NCBI GenBank assembly: GCA_946699065.1
Contig: CAMPDV010000713.1
Span: forward strand, 124,001-188,000
Reading direction: 5' to 3'
Origin: Loxodes magnus
Lineage: Eukaryota; Ciliophora; Karyorelictea; Loxodida; Loxodidae
Length of the DNA stretch: 64,000 nucleotides
The translations under genes and the position numbers were made by a program. This document shows, piece by piece, positions 1 through 11,429 of the stretch. The notes under the pieces are model-generated. The model saw only the letters and a list, made by a program, of their open reading frames with translations. It had not been told where the DNA came from and ran no database searches. Every line of letters starts with the position of its first letter. Positions within the stretch are counted from its first letter, which is position 1.

Positions 1-702
1 TATTTCAACGCCTTTTCCCTATAATTTTCTCTATTTAAGATTAAAAATTTAATCTCTTTCGTTAATAACTTTATTTATCTATGTTTTGTTTCGATTAGAA
101 GATATCAATATATTTATATTACAATAAAAGATTTTAATTCTCTTAATAGCTATAAAAATTTTATTGCTATTATACTAAAATTTTTATCTATAGATATTTT
201 AGATGTCTTTATAGGATTTAATTAGAGTGAATTTTAATTATTTGCAAATTAACTAAGAAGTTAATCTAAGCATTTTATTTAACTCTAATATTTATCAATT
301 ATAGTTTTTGTCTCTCCTCAATAAATCGATTTTTCAAATTCGTTTCCGTTTTATTACATTTTTCCTTAAAGTTCTTATTTCATATTCCTGTTTGTCTTAT
401 AAATGATTACTTTAATTTATCATCATGCAACTAATTTTTTCCTGATAAACTTTCATAAGCATTATGTTTAAGCTAATATTATGCATATTTCAATTTTTTA
501 TTTTCACTTGGAAAATATTTTAAGTTATCTTGCAATTACTTGACAAAAGTTATTTACAATCTGCTTAAAAAAAGGCAATTTTTTCAATTATTTATTTAAA
601 ATCTTCAAGGCTAAAATTTTATAATTCTAATAACTTTACATTTAAACGATACATTAACGTGGATTTAATTTATAAGCTTTTTTAGATTAATAAACCTATA
701 AA
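1..702. other. AT-rich flank, nothing recognised
   Basis: No open frame here resembles a protein under either the standard or the reassigned code, and no repeat shared with the rest of the window was seen. It ends at the TATAAAATG-type start of the first kelch-like gene copy. Confidence 0.5.
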
Positions 703-1660
703 ATGATTTAAGAAGAAAATTAAATTCTTAAAGTATTACTCCTTAGAAAAATAATTAGAAGTAAATTAGATTTAAGTAGAGAACTTATATTTTCCAAGTT
801 TGGCATTGGTGTAGTAAAATACGAAATATGTCCTAACTTAAAAAAATAGAAAGAGTTTAAGAATATTTCCACTGTGTTAATCTGTAAAGCTATTAAGTAA
901 AATTATTCGATAGAAAATTAAACTTTTTAACTGTAATAAATTGAAGTAAGTGAAACTGATAGCTTTTGTTCTTAAATAGAACAAATATATGATGATAGTT
1001 TGCTTATATCAGGAGGATTAGAAAAAGGTTAAAATAGGTTTATAATTCATCGTGAATATTAATAAACTAAAAACTATCAAATGTAATTTCAAAGAAGTTT
1101 TCATAGAACTTGCTTTGATAAGAAATACCAGATTTATATAATTTCAGGAGTTACATATTTGAATGATCAAGATGCTGATGTAGTAGAATGTGAAATTTTC
1201 GATTTTAGAACTAATCATTTTAAATCTATAAAATAGATCCAGTTTCCTGCTAATACTTTTGGATGTGCATAGAATAATAACAAAGTTTATATGTTTGGAG
1301 GAGATAGTAGAAATAATCATAAACTGATGGATATAATACAGTAATATGATGCTAAGAAAAACGAATGAATTTTATACGAGCAAAAACTGACTAAAGAAGC
1401 TATGACAACAGCGATTTGAATCTAGTACCTTAATCATTTTTTTATTTACTCAAATGGATCTTTGATAGAATCTTAAATTTTTGATTTAAAAGAAGTAATA
1501 ACAAAAGGAAATTAATATACTGAAGGATGCTTTGATTACACTTAACCAGTTTTAAGTAAGAATAAAGCTGTATTAGTATAACTGAGAATCTCGTTTGTTT
1601 TTTTATGATATTTTTACAGAAAGATGGGAGAAAAAATTAGATGATTAGAAGAGCAATTGA
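703..1660 (+). pseudogene. kelch-like protein, copy K1a (one frameshift)
   Basis: Read with TAA/TAG as Gln and TGA as Trp, this gives about 318 residues nearly collinear with the intact copy at 27862-28815; the first 276 codons have exactly the same spacing. Kelch-type features are a Gly-Gly doublet in VYMFGGDSRN, the motif QQYDAKKNEWILYE with Trp encoded by TGA, and a final YDIF-x-ERWE blade. Kelch repeats fold into beta-propellers used for protein binding; the specific role is unknown. One extra base near 1565-1572 (AATAAAGCTG against AATAGATTG in the sister copy) throws the last 30 codons out of frame. The TGA at 1658-1660 sits where the sister copies stop. The start ATG is preceded by CTATAAA, as in the other copies. 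It is either a recent pseudogene or carries a sequencing error. Confidence 0.68.
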
Positions 1661-1902
1661 AATTTTTAAATGAAGTTTAATTAACAACTAATAAAATTTT
1701 CAACTCTTAATTTTATATAATAATTTAATAATATAACTATAAATTTTTATTTCAGAAAAGGATTAAAAAATTAATCAAAAAGGTGGACAGGGGTATATGT
1801 TTGAATCATAGTTAAAAATCAATTATATCTTAACAAAAAATAATTATACAATATTCTTCCTATATTTTTTATGTTTTTTTATTTATTTTAAAAAAATTAT
1901 AT

Positions 1903-1943
1903 TATAGAGTGCGTAGCACCACAATGGTGCGCATCTCTTTTTA
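1903..1943 (-). repeat. shared terminal hairpin, isolated copy
   Basis: Imperfect inverted repeat (GAGTGCGTAGCACC ... GGTGCGCATCTC) of the type found at the end of families A, B and C. An AT-rich tail lies on its left, so the parent element would be on the minus strand. The body to its right is short and degraded before a family A-like fragment begins. Confidence 0.7.
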
Positions 1944-2011
1944 GAATGTTACTAGAATTAAAATAAATAAATTTATTACTATAGTACTCATATTTTTTAT
2001 TATTATAATAC

Positions 2012-2120
2012 TATATAAAATATGGATATTGTTCGTGGTCAGGAGAATTTATAGTAATTTGATATAGTATATATTGATTGCGACTAATCTCGCACCAGTT
2101 ACCACCCATAGTGCCACTTT
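2012..2120 (+). repeat. degraded family A fragment (5' part)
   Basis: The stretch TATGGATATTGTTCGTGGTC, then GTATATATTGATTGCGACTAATCTCGCACCAGTTACC-like sequence, matches the first ~100 bases of family A (6221, 34719) with many substitutions. The rest of the element is absent. Confidence 0.55.
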
Positions 2121-2939
2121 AAAATTAATATGTTAGTTATTTTTATCTTTTTCCTTTAATTAATTTTGAATATTTTAATAAAAATACAAAATTAATTGAT
2201 CTAAATAAATTGAAGTGTTTTATACAATACTTATAACGAAAATTTGTAGATAATTAGTCAAAGTAGATAGAGGATAATTACATTCAATTAATATTAACTA
2301 AAAATAAATTAAAAACATATAAAAAGAGTTCAAGAGAAATCATATAGACGGCGAAATATTATTTGGATTTTGTAATAAGAGAAGATTCGGATTAATAAAA
2401 ATTTATATATATCATAGAAAATTAAAGTTAGAGTCATTTCAAATTAAAAAAAGAAAATCAAATTTTAAGAATTTATTTCTAAATGAAGATTAAAAGATAA
2501 AACTTTTTAAATTAAGTTAAAGTAGATCAAAATATTTAAAATTTAAGGAACGTAGCAATTTTATAATTTTTGATTAGAATGAAATCAATAATAAAATTAA
2601 AGTTAATAAAAATAATATCTAATTAAGATAATAAATAAAATAACATGATAATCTGGCAAAATAAAAATTTTGAGATAATACGTGTGGTTAAGAGTGATAG
2701 TACATTTAAAAAAAGATTATTAAAGTAAGTATCATATTTAATAATTTCATTAAATATAAATAATCATCATTTTATACTTCGCATTAAAATAAAAAAAAAA
2801 TAAAAAAATCTTTCTATGAATCTAAATTGAGTATAGATTTATTTATGATGATTTATTTGTTCGTAGAAGAAAACTTATATATTATTATTACAGAAAGTAT
2901 TTAAAGATAATATTAAATAATAAAATTTATTAAAAAAGG
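2121..2939. other. AT-rich stretch, nothing recognised
   Basis: Purine-rich and very AT-rich. There are scattered Lys/Asn/Gln-coding frames but no motif I can name. Confidence 0.4.
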
Positions 2940-3085
2940 GTAAAATTAAGTTTATAATCTTAGAGAAGAGCTTCACTTTTAACTTCTATTTGTTCCCGTT
3001 CTCTTCAGTTAGATTAGATTATAATTCTTGCTTTTTGACAAAGGAGTCAAGAGAGAATCATTTCTTAGGTGCCATTTTTTTATCT
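2940..3085 (-). repeat. short deletion derivative of the ORF1-like element at 11.4-12.3 kb
   Basis: The left part (AAATTAAGTTTATAATCTTAG and the CCCGTTCTCT segment) resembles 11440-11510. The right part (GAGAATCATTTCTTAGGTGCC) resembles 12240-12270. The ~700 bases between them in the longer copy are missing, so this looks like both ends of the element joined by an internal deletion. Confidence 0.5.
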
Positions 3086-3110
3086 ATATATGTATTAATA
3101 TAATAGTTAC

Positions 3111-3237
3111 TAGATGTTAGTTATTTCTTTTAAAAATTTCACAAATGAAGTATTTACATTTTGCTATTTAAATGAAGTAATTTATTTATAGTTATCTAAA
3201 ATATTTACAATATAACTAAAGTAGCAACTAACATCTA
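3111..3237. mobile_element. MITE-like element with 12-bp perfect terminal inverted repeats
   Basis: TAGATGTTAGTT at 3111-3122 is exactly repeated in inverted form at 3226-3237 (AACTAACATCTA). The 127-bp unit is AT-rich and non-coding. No clear target duplication longer than two bases is visible. It could also be a transcribed stem. Confidence 0.45.
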
Positions 3238-3904
3238 ACTTAGTATTATTAAATTGTAAATTAAATTAAATTAAAATTAAAAATGATATTTGTTTCATTC
3301 TCCTGGCTTTTTTATTCTTCCCAATTTCTTAACAAAATATCATAATAAAAAAATACTCTTCATCAGTATAATAAAAGATAATTTCTGCTCCAAATTGGTT
3401 AGGTATATTCATAATCTCCTTGTTCTTATTTTCTCCTCTTAGAATAATTTCTTTTAAATCAAATATTTAGGTTTATATACTTGAACCGTTTGCATAAATA
3501 AAAAAAACAATTAAATTAAAGAATTCAAACGGCAGTTGTCTTAGCTTCTTATGCTAATTTCTGTTGATTAGATTAATTCCTTTCTTTTAACTTCATATTA
3601 CTATTCTATATCTTTATCTTTTTATTGTATCCAACTATGCCCTCTAAATGTGTAAGCTTTCTAAATTCTTTATGCACATCCAAAAACACCAATAGGATCT
3701 AAAATTTAATTATTTTTTAATTTTAAAGAATTTAAATCGAATACTTCAATTCTTCTACACATAACATCTGTTATATTTTGATGTATATCCTGAGATTATA
3801 TAAAATTTATTTCTTTTATTGAATCTAGTTATATGAAAGCATCTTGAAAATTATATTTAATATTTCCAAGTTTCTTAGTTTACATTATGTATAAATAAAT
3901 TGGA

Positions 3905-3943
3905 TTATAGAGCGCGTAGCACTCTCCTTGGTGCGCAGCTCTT
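3905..3943 (-). repeat. shared terminal hairpin, copy in family B
   Basis: GAGCGCGTAGCAC and GTGCGCAGCTC form an imperfect stem, with CTATAATCC and a TAAATAAA tail at its outer side. Confidence 0.8.
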
Positions 3944-4290
3944 TAAATTTATTTTATTTAATGTTGAAAAAATAAAATTTTATTGGTTTCTCTATCCTTG
4001 TTTTCTCTTCTTGCAGTACATCTCTTTAATTTTTCCTTCCAAAGCATAGGTTGCAATATGCAATTACGGGTACATTTCCCCGACTTATGATGAAGAAAGT
4101 TTCCTCCTGGCATTCAGAGTTTTCCAGGTTGTCACATCTTCCTTCTCTTGTTATTTGTTTCTCTTCCTCCGATTTATCCTCCGTCCGCGCTCATTTTTTA
4201 GTCGCCTTGCTGGGCCTCCAAACAGCATCCGAAGTAAAGAGCTTTTCACCCTATTTAAATTATTTTTATATAATAATAAATAAATATGAT

Positions 4291-4329
4291 TATAGAGCGC
4301 GTAGCACTCTCGTTGGTGCGCAGCTCTTT
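4291..4329 (-). repeat. shared terminal hairpin, second copy in family B
   Basis: Same hairpin as at 3905, with one base changed in the loop, preceded on the left by an AATAAATAAAT tail. Confidence 0.8.
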
Positions 4330-5140
4330 TAAAAAAAAATGTTTCATACTGACAAGAATGTTTGTTACTGATAAAATTATCAGATACTGGTAGATCTTGT
4401 TCAATACTGGTATAATTATTCAGTACTGATAAAAATGTTCAATACTGATATAATTTTAGAATACTCGTAATCTTTAATACTTGCTGGAGGTCCAAGGACA
4501 TGGCAGGATTGTGTCTCATTGCATCACCAAAGCAGAGGACGACATGTGTCAATTATGGGTACTTAAATTCCCCAACCTCTGATGAAGCTCGCAATATTAT
4601 TTCTTTTTCGTTCCAGTATTAAAAATAAACGAAACCAAGTCAAGCCAACGTCGAAGGTCTAAGAATCTTATGTCTCGAGGCCAAACCAAAGCAGAGGAAG
4701 ACATAAAGTCGATTATGGGTACTTAACTTCCCCAACCTCTGATGAAGATGACCTTGTTGTTCACCTTTGAACAACTATGGCGGTTTTAAAGAATATATAT
4801 AATAAATTAGCTTTGACCCTAAAGATTACTTCCTAATAAAACTAGACTATTCTTTTATTTTATTCAACTTATATGCCAAAATTGTCTTTTTCCCACTCTA
4901 AAATTTAGTTTTTCTTGAAATTATCATTTATTATCAAATAAGTTTACTTGGCATTTTCACTCATTAATATAGTAAAAATATTTTTAAACTCCTTATATTT
5001 CTTTAAATTAGGACTTATTTCAAATATTACTATCCCCATACTAGTTTTATCAATTAATCTTAATAAACTTTAGTTAAAAGAATTTCTAATCTTTTCCATA
5101 GGAACAAAATTTAAAAAAATTAGTTTTCTTCCCAAGTCAT

Positions 5141-6210
5141 TTTATAAAAAAATTCTTCCAAATTTGGGTAAATTTAAATCAAATAAATGCAGTATTGAAA
5201 TTACAATCATTGTAATTAAAAAAATAAAGGAGATTATATAATGAAAACTCTTAATTGAATAGCAGTAAATAAGAGAAAAAGGTACCTAGAACTATAACTA
5301 TAGATATAAAAATTTGCTATAAAGCTAGCTGTTTAAAATTATTTTAGAAGCTGTAATTTTATAAATCTATTACTAAAATAAGTATTTATACTTATTTAGC
5401 TTTTAATTAAATTTAAAATTTAATTTCCAGCAGAAGGAGTAAATAGTGAGAAATAAAGGAAGCATATTTAGAAAAATAGAATATTTATTATAATGAGATA
5501 AAATTAATATAAGTAAATAGAAGATAATAGGTAACTCAAAATACGTGTCATAATGATTTTTTATTACAGTAATTTTCTCTCTACTAATGAATTGAACTAA
5601 GATATATGTATACAAATAATTTAATTTATATTTATTAAACTTACTAGAATTATAAATTATTGTGATAAATATATCAATTTATTTCTTTCTGTAATCAAAT
5701 TAAAAAAGTAAATAGAAGTATCCAAATATAAAAGTAGTAATGAATGTTAAGATTTTAAATTACTTTATATTTGAATACTTATTTAACTAGGTTCAAATCT
5801 AGTTAAATATTTAATATTTTAGATTTTAAAATTATAAATAACTTTTTTTTTAACTGACTAAATAAAATAAATAATTTGATTAAAAAACGTATTATCAGTC
5901 TAATTTTATTTAAGTTCATTCTAATAAAAGAGTTAAATGCAACTATAAATTACTTATAGCAGTAACATTTTATTTTAGTTTTTTTATAAAAAATCTGAAT
6001 TTTGTTGATTTCAGTAATTTTTCTTTCTAGAAAATGAAATTTAATTTTAATAATTATTTAAATTATTGAAATATATAATAAGGATAACAGAAATCTCTAT
6101 TAAAATTAAATTAAGATACTTTTAAAATCTTAGTTGTAATTATTTTAACAGCAAGCTTTATTAATTTAGACGAAGTTAAATCTTTTAGTATCATGAAGTA
6201 AAAAATATTG
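5141..6210. other. AT-rich intergenic, nothing recognised
   Basis: More than 80% A+T by eye. Short open frames exist under the standard code, but none has protein-like composition or a motif. Confidence 0.45.
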
Positions 6211-6650
6211 ATTTTTATTATATTATAATATAAAATGGATGTTGGCCGCGTCAGAAAAACAAGTAGGTAATCTGGTGCAGTGTATATTGCATTGCGAGTA
6301 ATCTTGCATTAGATGCCATCACGGGGGAGGGTGGATAGCTCCGTTGAGACATACCTAACTTACCCCGAGGGTTCTCTCTGACAGTATGAAAGTTTGACTA
6401 ACGGGCCTTCTAATTACCGAATTAATAACTAATTCTTATTTGGACCTTATTCAAGAAGATTGAAGCATTTGACTCAAGATTTAAGAATAATTTTTAATAA
6501 GAAGATTCCCCATTTGGAGAAGCTGACATGACTCATCGGACCTCTAGAATTTAACAAGAAACATGAGAACATTTTTCTTAATATTAAATATTAATATTGA
6601 AAGAGCTGCGCATCAATGAGGTACTACACACTCTATAATCATTTTTATTA
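6211..6650 (+). mobile_element. family A retroposon, copy A1, with 10-bp target duplication
   Basis: The unit 6221-6640 (about 420 bp) begins TATTATAATATAAAATGGATG and ends with the shared hairpin and CTATAATC. It is flanked by ATTTTTATTA at 6211-6220 and 6641-6650. The first 200 bases are G+C-rich for this genome and contain short stems such as GCGAGTAATCTTGC. The second half carries ATTCTTATTTGGACC, GAAGCATTTGACTCAAG and GACATGACTCATCGGACC. Copies differ by single-base indels, so the element is probably not protein-coding. Structure, size and target duplication fit a SINE-like element, possibly derived from a structured RNA that I cannot name. Confidence 0.8.
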
Positions 6651-6759
6651 ATTAATTTATCTTAAAATTTGCATTAATAGAACAAACTCTGTTAATTAAA
6701 TTTCTTGTATTAAATATTTTCTATTTTTCTTTAATATAATAATTTTTTTATTTAGAAGA

Positions 6760-7710
6760 CATATTTAAGACAATGGTTTAGAGGAAAGGTATATCTTCAT
6801 CAGAAATAGGGGAAAAGAAATGCTCATAATCAACTGTTGTTTTCCTTTGCTTTTGTTTTGAATAGTGATATAACCTTTCATTGACCTTACGAAATCAAGA
6901 AGTGTTTAATTTTATCAGTATTGAACTCTTAAAGAACTGAGCATTATTTAAGGATTAAGTGCTCTATAATTTCAAATTATTTTTAGTCTTTAATTAAAAT
7001 TATTTATAGGGATGAGATAATCTTCTTCTCAAGGAAAAATAAACAACCTAGACATTAACTATTAAAAGAGATGCAACAAATTCACTAATTAAATAAGGAA
7101 ATTAGCAGCAAGTCGATACATAAGAGGTAAATTTGCAATTAAAACAAATAGAAAAGAGACTCGACCAATTTACCTTATATACATAATCAATAGTCCAATA
7201 GAATTATAGCAATTGAGATCTTATGGATATTGAAAAAGAGCAAACATTTATTTAAAATTATTATCTGAAAATATATATTAAGAATTTGATGCTGCAAGAG
7301 GTAGGCAATTTAAGACAATGTTAATAGTCCAACAAAAGTTAAGAAAAGAGGAAAAAAAACTTTGAAGCAATTGAATCGAATAGATTGCACCAAAGAAGGT
7401 AAAATTAGAAGAAAAACATATAAAGGAATGGAATTACATGAATCAATAACAGAAGTAAATGACATAATAATGAAGAAAATGCTAAAGGAGTTAAAGTAAG
7501 CAAAATTCTGAAAATTTAAAAAGATAACTATTATCAGAAGAAGATGAAAACAGAACTTAAGAGAAAGGATATAAAGAAATTTATCAACAAGTTCGGAAGC
7601 AGCACGAAGTTTTCATAGATAATAATACAATCACCCTTAAACTAAACCATGATAATCCTATTAAAGGAGGAATCACGTTAATCTATTATAATTATTATTA
7701 GTTAAAGTTA
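6760..7710 (+). mobile_element. retroelement-like unit with one protein-like frame
   Basis: 6790-6840 is a diverged version of the family B internal module (CTTCATCAGA, GGGGAA, CATAATCAACT). A frame from ATG 7012 then reads about 220 residues rich in Lys, Gln, Glu and Arg (for example RKEEKKLW, LLSEEDENRTQEKG), ending near LKLNHDNPIKGGITL. The last bases (ATCACGTTAATCTATTA) recur at the end of the unit at 36085-36605. I recognise no domain. The link to family B suggests a longer relative of that element. Confidence 0.4.
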
Positions 7711-7719
7711 AAAGTTAAA

Positions 7720-8479
7720 AAACTTTGTTAAAGCCTTAGTAATCAGCCATCTGACCTATTCTATCAGCTTGTCTCTATTAGTTTGTCTTGAAATCCTACT
7801 AGACTTAGTTAGGCGGTGTAGCACTTCATTAGCGCACCATCCTTTAATATTCTGAATATTTTTAGTCTTGCATGTAGCGTTCCTAATTGTTTCTCCAAGG
7901 ATTAAGATTTGAATTAAAGAATTTTTTTCTATAAATGTTTCCGCTTTATGTTGGATATATCCTAAATAGTTTTCTAAAAATATCTTATTTATTCTTTCTT
8001 TAAATTTCGCTTAGTTAGTAGCAGTATTTTCATTGGTGTTATTTATTGCACACGTAACATTTTATTCTTCTTTTAAACTATTATTCCTGTAACACTTATT
8101 TAATTTAAATTTACTACTTATTTTAAATAAACGTTTACTGTTTATTTTAAATTGAGGCTTCATTTTCTATTTCCATAGAATCTGATTAATTCAGTTAAAA
8201 CGAAAATGGCGTAACCTGAATTTATTATTAAATTTAAAGATTTCTTTGTTCCAGTTTGTCTTCTATTTCTTATGATTATTAATATTGTTTCTCAAGTAAA
8301 GACGTTATTAGTTTTTCTAATTTTTCTACTTTATTAGTGAGGTATCTATTTTTAAACATAAACTCTTTTAATGACTTAGATAATATTTCTATTTGAGTTT
8401 GTGCCGGAAGTTTTTTTAGTTCTGGATTTCCAAGTGGTTAATGTTCGTCATATCAATCATATTTCTCACTTTCACTCAT
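7720..8479 (-). mobile_element. ORF1-like retroelement unit a: coiled coil plus CCHC zinc knuckle
   Basis: Starting at ATG 8479 and read with the reassigned code, the frame runs over 200 residues. A Lys/Glu/Leu-rich segment (residues ~35-75; LTNKVEKLEKLITSLLEKQ) should form a coiled coil, followed by a Gln-rich stretch. Then comes CYVCNKQHQWKYC, a Cys-x2-Cys-x3-His-x4-Cys zinc knuckle of the kind found in Gag and in LINE ORF1 proteins, where it binds nucleic acid. A variant of the shared terminal hairpin lies at 7809-7848 on the 3' side. The same organisation recurs at 11.4-12.2 and 14.7-15.9 kb on the same strand. It is likely an ORF1/Gag-like part of a retroelement; no reverse transcriptase follows it. 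Confidence 0.6.
7809..7848 (-). repeat. diverged terminal hairpin of ORF1-like unit a
   Basis: GGCGGTGTAGCACTTCATTA then GCGCACCATCC resembles the hairpin of families A-C at the GTAGCAC and GCGCA positions. It lies on the 3' side of the zinc-knuckle frame. Confidence 0.5.
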
Positions 8480-8559
8480 TGTAATTATTTTGCTTTTTTA
8501 TTATTTAGAGAATTTTCCTGTTTAAATATTTGTTCAAAGTTCTGTTATTTCTTAAATCC

Positions 8560-8900
8560 ATTTTATTGGTAATAATATAATATAATAATATCCTTTAAGC
8601 AAGGACTAGGAAAATCATATACCAAATAGAGATTACTACCTTTAAAGAAAAGCCTAGGAAAGAGCTAAAAATATAATACCCTCAGAAATCTCTTATTTTA
8701 CCATCAAGTAGTAAATAAGTTATGGTTAACTGAATAAAGTGGTACTGAACCTCCTGAAAAAGGTCAAAATGCCGTAGATAGATAATAAGAAACTATTGAA
8801 AAAATTTTAAGTAGCATAGAAAATAGAATCAGAAATCATGATCTAAGAAAGCGATCTTGGCACCTTCTGAAATTTTAAAAACTGAACAGTCAGTCATAGC
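8560..8900 (+). other. short protein-like stretch, unrecognised
   Basis: One frame reads TEQSGTEPPEKGQNAVDRQQ followed by ETIEKILSSIENRIRNHD. The composition is protein-like and rich in G-starting codons, but there is no start, stop or motif. It is probably a retroelement fragment. Confidence 0.25.
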
Positions 8901-9158
8901 AAAATAAATTGTAATATAAATATTTCTTTTATCAATATTATATAAATTATTTCTCATATATTTCTTTACCTAATTATTAAAAGCCTTTTTACTTTAAAAT
9001 TTATGTAACTTTTTTAGTATTCAAACTTAATAAATCTAAAATTTGCTTAAAAATAAGATAAAATATAAAAAATCTTAAATTTTATAAATGATTTTAGTTA
9101 TAAAAATTATGAATTACAGTTAAGAAGAAATAAAACAGAAAATTGCTATTATTATATT

Positions 9159-9476
9159 TAAATAGGAAGGAACAATCTTCCAACTGAAATTTACTTAAAT
9201 TATGGTACCAGGAAAAAATCCATAGATGACGAAGAACCGAACAAGAATCTTGGTAGGAACTAAGAGAAGACAAGATTGAAGAGGTATCAAGTAACGTTAA
9301 TAATGAAGATGTAAGATACTAAGGTCTCTTAGGGAGAATTCCAATAACAGCCCTATAGAAGATACTACTCACAAAGAAATGCTAGCACAGTGGAAGACTT
9401 CAGAAAATAATTTTTTTAATTTTAAAAATCTTTATTAAAGAGTTGCGTGCCATTGATATGCTACGTGCTCTCTAAT
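9159..9476 (+). mobile_element. family C retroposon, copy C1
   Basis: It matches 21867-22172 in inverted orientation along its length: GGAAGGAACAATCTTCCAAC at the 5' end, GAAATGCTAGCACAGTGGAAG near the 3' end, then the shared hairpin (9437-9476) and a TTATTTATTTATTTATT tail. It is about 310 bp, non-coding and less AT-rich than its flanks, consistent with a SINE-like element. Confidence 0.7.
9437..9476 (+). repeat. shared terminal hairpin of C1
   Basis: AAAGAGTTGCGTGCC ... GCTACGTGCTCTCTAATC, an imperfect stem followed by a TTTA-repeat tail. Confidence 0.7.
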
Positions 9477-9499
9477 CTTATTTATTTATTTATTATCAT

Positions 9500-9917
9500 T
9501 ATATATAAAATGGATGTCGACTGCGTCAGATAAATTAGTAGGTAATCTGGTGCAGTGTATACTGCATTGCGAGTAATCTCGCACTAGATGCCACAACGGG
9601 AAAGGGTGGATAAGCTCAGTTGAGACATAACTAACTTACCCCGAAGTTCTCTCTAGCAATATGATAGTTTAACTGACAGACCTTCTAATTACCAATTTAA
9701 TAATTAATTTTTATTTGGACCTTATTCAAGAAGACTGAAGTATTTGACTCAAGATTTAAGAATAATTTTTAATAAGAATATTCCCAATTTGAAGAAGATG
9801 ACATGACTCATTGGACACTCTAGAATTTTAACAAGAAACATGGGAATATTTTTCTTAATATTAAATATTAATATTGAAAGAGCTGCGTTCCAATAAGGTG
9901 CTACATTCTCTATAATC
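9500..9917 (+). mobile_element. family A retroposon, copy A2
   Basis: Near full-length match to 6221-6640, starting ATATAAAATGGATGTCGACT and ending with the shared hairpin (9876-9917). It sits directly after the tail of C1, so its left target duplication cannot be separated from the tail repeats. Confidence 0.78.
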
Positions 9918-11429
9918 ATATTTATCCATTTTTATAATTATACCTTGAATCTAATCAGACAAATAAAAACAAAAAACTGGAAATATTGACTTAAAAATAG
10001 TTAAATAAATAGCAACATTTCAATCAATTAAATTTCTCTAGATTTTATAATACTCTATAAGTAAAATGAATAATAATATAAAAATATAAATACAGAATAA
10101 GGAAAATTAAACTATAAAGATAACTCAAATAAATAAATCTAAAAAGTGATAAAAAGCTATTTTAATTTATATATTCAAACAATAAATTTCAATTAAAAAT
10201 GTTATAATTTAAATATAGTCACTTTTAATTACTTAAATCCACAACTTTAAATCTTAATTTTATATTTTTTGTTAATTTTATCAATAATAAAAGTGATTAA
10301 ATAATTAAAATTAATACTTATAAAATATCTAAAAGATTTTAAATTTGATTAATGTATTGCAAAAATAAAAAGACTTATAAGAAAAATATTAAATAAGAAA
10401 ATAGTATAATTTACTTTATATAATGTTTTTTAATTTAGTTATTACTTAAATAGGTATTATTAATTTAATATTAATATAATGATATTAGTTGTTAAAGATC
10501 TGAAGTAAATATATTAAAGTCATGCTTTTATTATAGCATAAAATTAACTAACTAGGATTAGTTTATACTTATTACAAATGTATTTAAGTAGATTTTGTAA
10601 AAGTCATAAAATTTATAAATTTTTTCAATATCCAGTTTCTTGATTCAGTGTATGATCGTTCCTTAATATTAGAAAAAATAGAATGGAACATTTAACTTCT
10701 AAAAATGTATATAAGTAAAATAATTAATTATAAATATTTAAGCTAATAATATATCTAGCATTCATATTTTTTCTCATCTATTAATAAAAAAAGTGATTCC
10801 TTATATATAAGAGAGTATATTATATAATAAAATGACTGAAAGTATTAATTAACTTTCATATTTGAAGATTTTAAATATAGATTCTAGCAAAAATATATCT
10901 AAAAATAAAAAAAGATTAATTAAACTTAAGTACTAATATATCTTATAACTTACAATTATCTACTTTCATAAGTTATTGCTTAGATGCTTTTTTATAGAAT
11001 AAATTAGTTTAAATTATTACTTTCTACTGTAAATGAAACCTTAGAAAATTTAAATTGTATTAAATAATATATAAAAATTGTAAATAATCATAAGAATAAA
11101 CTTAGTAAATTAATATAAAATTTAAAAATATAAGATTTGACAAGATTTATGATGGTTGGTATAAATATTAACTAAAAAGAGATGGAATAAAATACTGCTT
11201 TAAAATTGAATCTTTATTTTGAAAGGTAGATAATTTAATATTAATAGAATAATGAACCTAATTTACGTACCAATTTTCCTCTATTTTGTAAAGTACCAAA
11301 CCTTAGTTAGTTAGAAATAATAGTTTAAGGAGCCAAGGATTTGGAATTAAAAAATATATTTAATTTTAATATGAATTATTTAAGATAATAATAAGATGAT
11401 ATGTGCTTAATGATTAAATTAAAAAACAA
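9918..11429. other. AT-rich intergenic, nothing recognised
   Basis: About 1.5 kb of very AT-rich DNA with no recognised gene or shared repeat. Confidence 0.45.

Larger units (their letters stand above)
3894..4808 (-). mobile_element. family B retroposon insertion (tandem or nested) with 8-bp target duplication
   Basis: The 899-bp insert 3902-4800 is bounded by AATAAATT at 3894-3901 and 4801-4808. It carries two copies of the shared terminal hairpin (3905-3943 and 4291-4329), each with an AT-rich tail on its left, so the element reads on the minus strand. The body contains repeated units: AATTATGGGTACTT...CCCAACCTCTGATGAAG occurs near 4054, 4550 and 4712, and a CAGTACTGATAA-type unit recurs at 4350-4470. 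Base composition is clearly less AT-rich than the flanks. No protein is evident. It interrupts the K1 pseudogene. Two hairpins suggest that one element landed in or next to another. Confidence 0.75.
3285..5140 (-). pseudogene. kelch-like protein pseudogene, K1 family, split by an insertion
   Basis: The N-terminal third lies at 4809-5140, starting with ATG after TTTTTTATAAA. It contains a segment close to ISPNLKKYKEFKNIFT, which matches CPSLKKQKEFKNIS in the intact copy. The C-terminal part continues at 3893 downward with YIISG, EVFDLNS, GVFGCA, IYANGS and QTQIFDLKE pieces in shifting frames. Between them, 3902-4800 is a retroposon insertion flanked by AATAAATT. Several one-base indels and loss of the kelch GG doublet show that it is dead. 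The alignment shows that the split falls near residue 118. Confidence 0.7.

Noticed and set aside
4051-4332. 93-codon standard-code open frame on the plus strand
   Set aside because: It lies inside the family B insertion and ends in its terminal hairpin. Its openness follows from the higher G+C of the element, and copies of family B do not keep the frame.
5403-5615. 70-codon minus-strand open frame
   Set aside because: It contains only AT-driven Leu/Ile/Tyr codons, with no relative in the window and no coding composition.
6221-6640. Family A read as a protein from its ATGGATGTC
   Set aside because: Single-base indels between copies change the frame at many points, so no protein is conserved.
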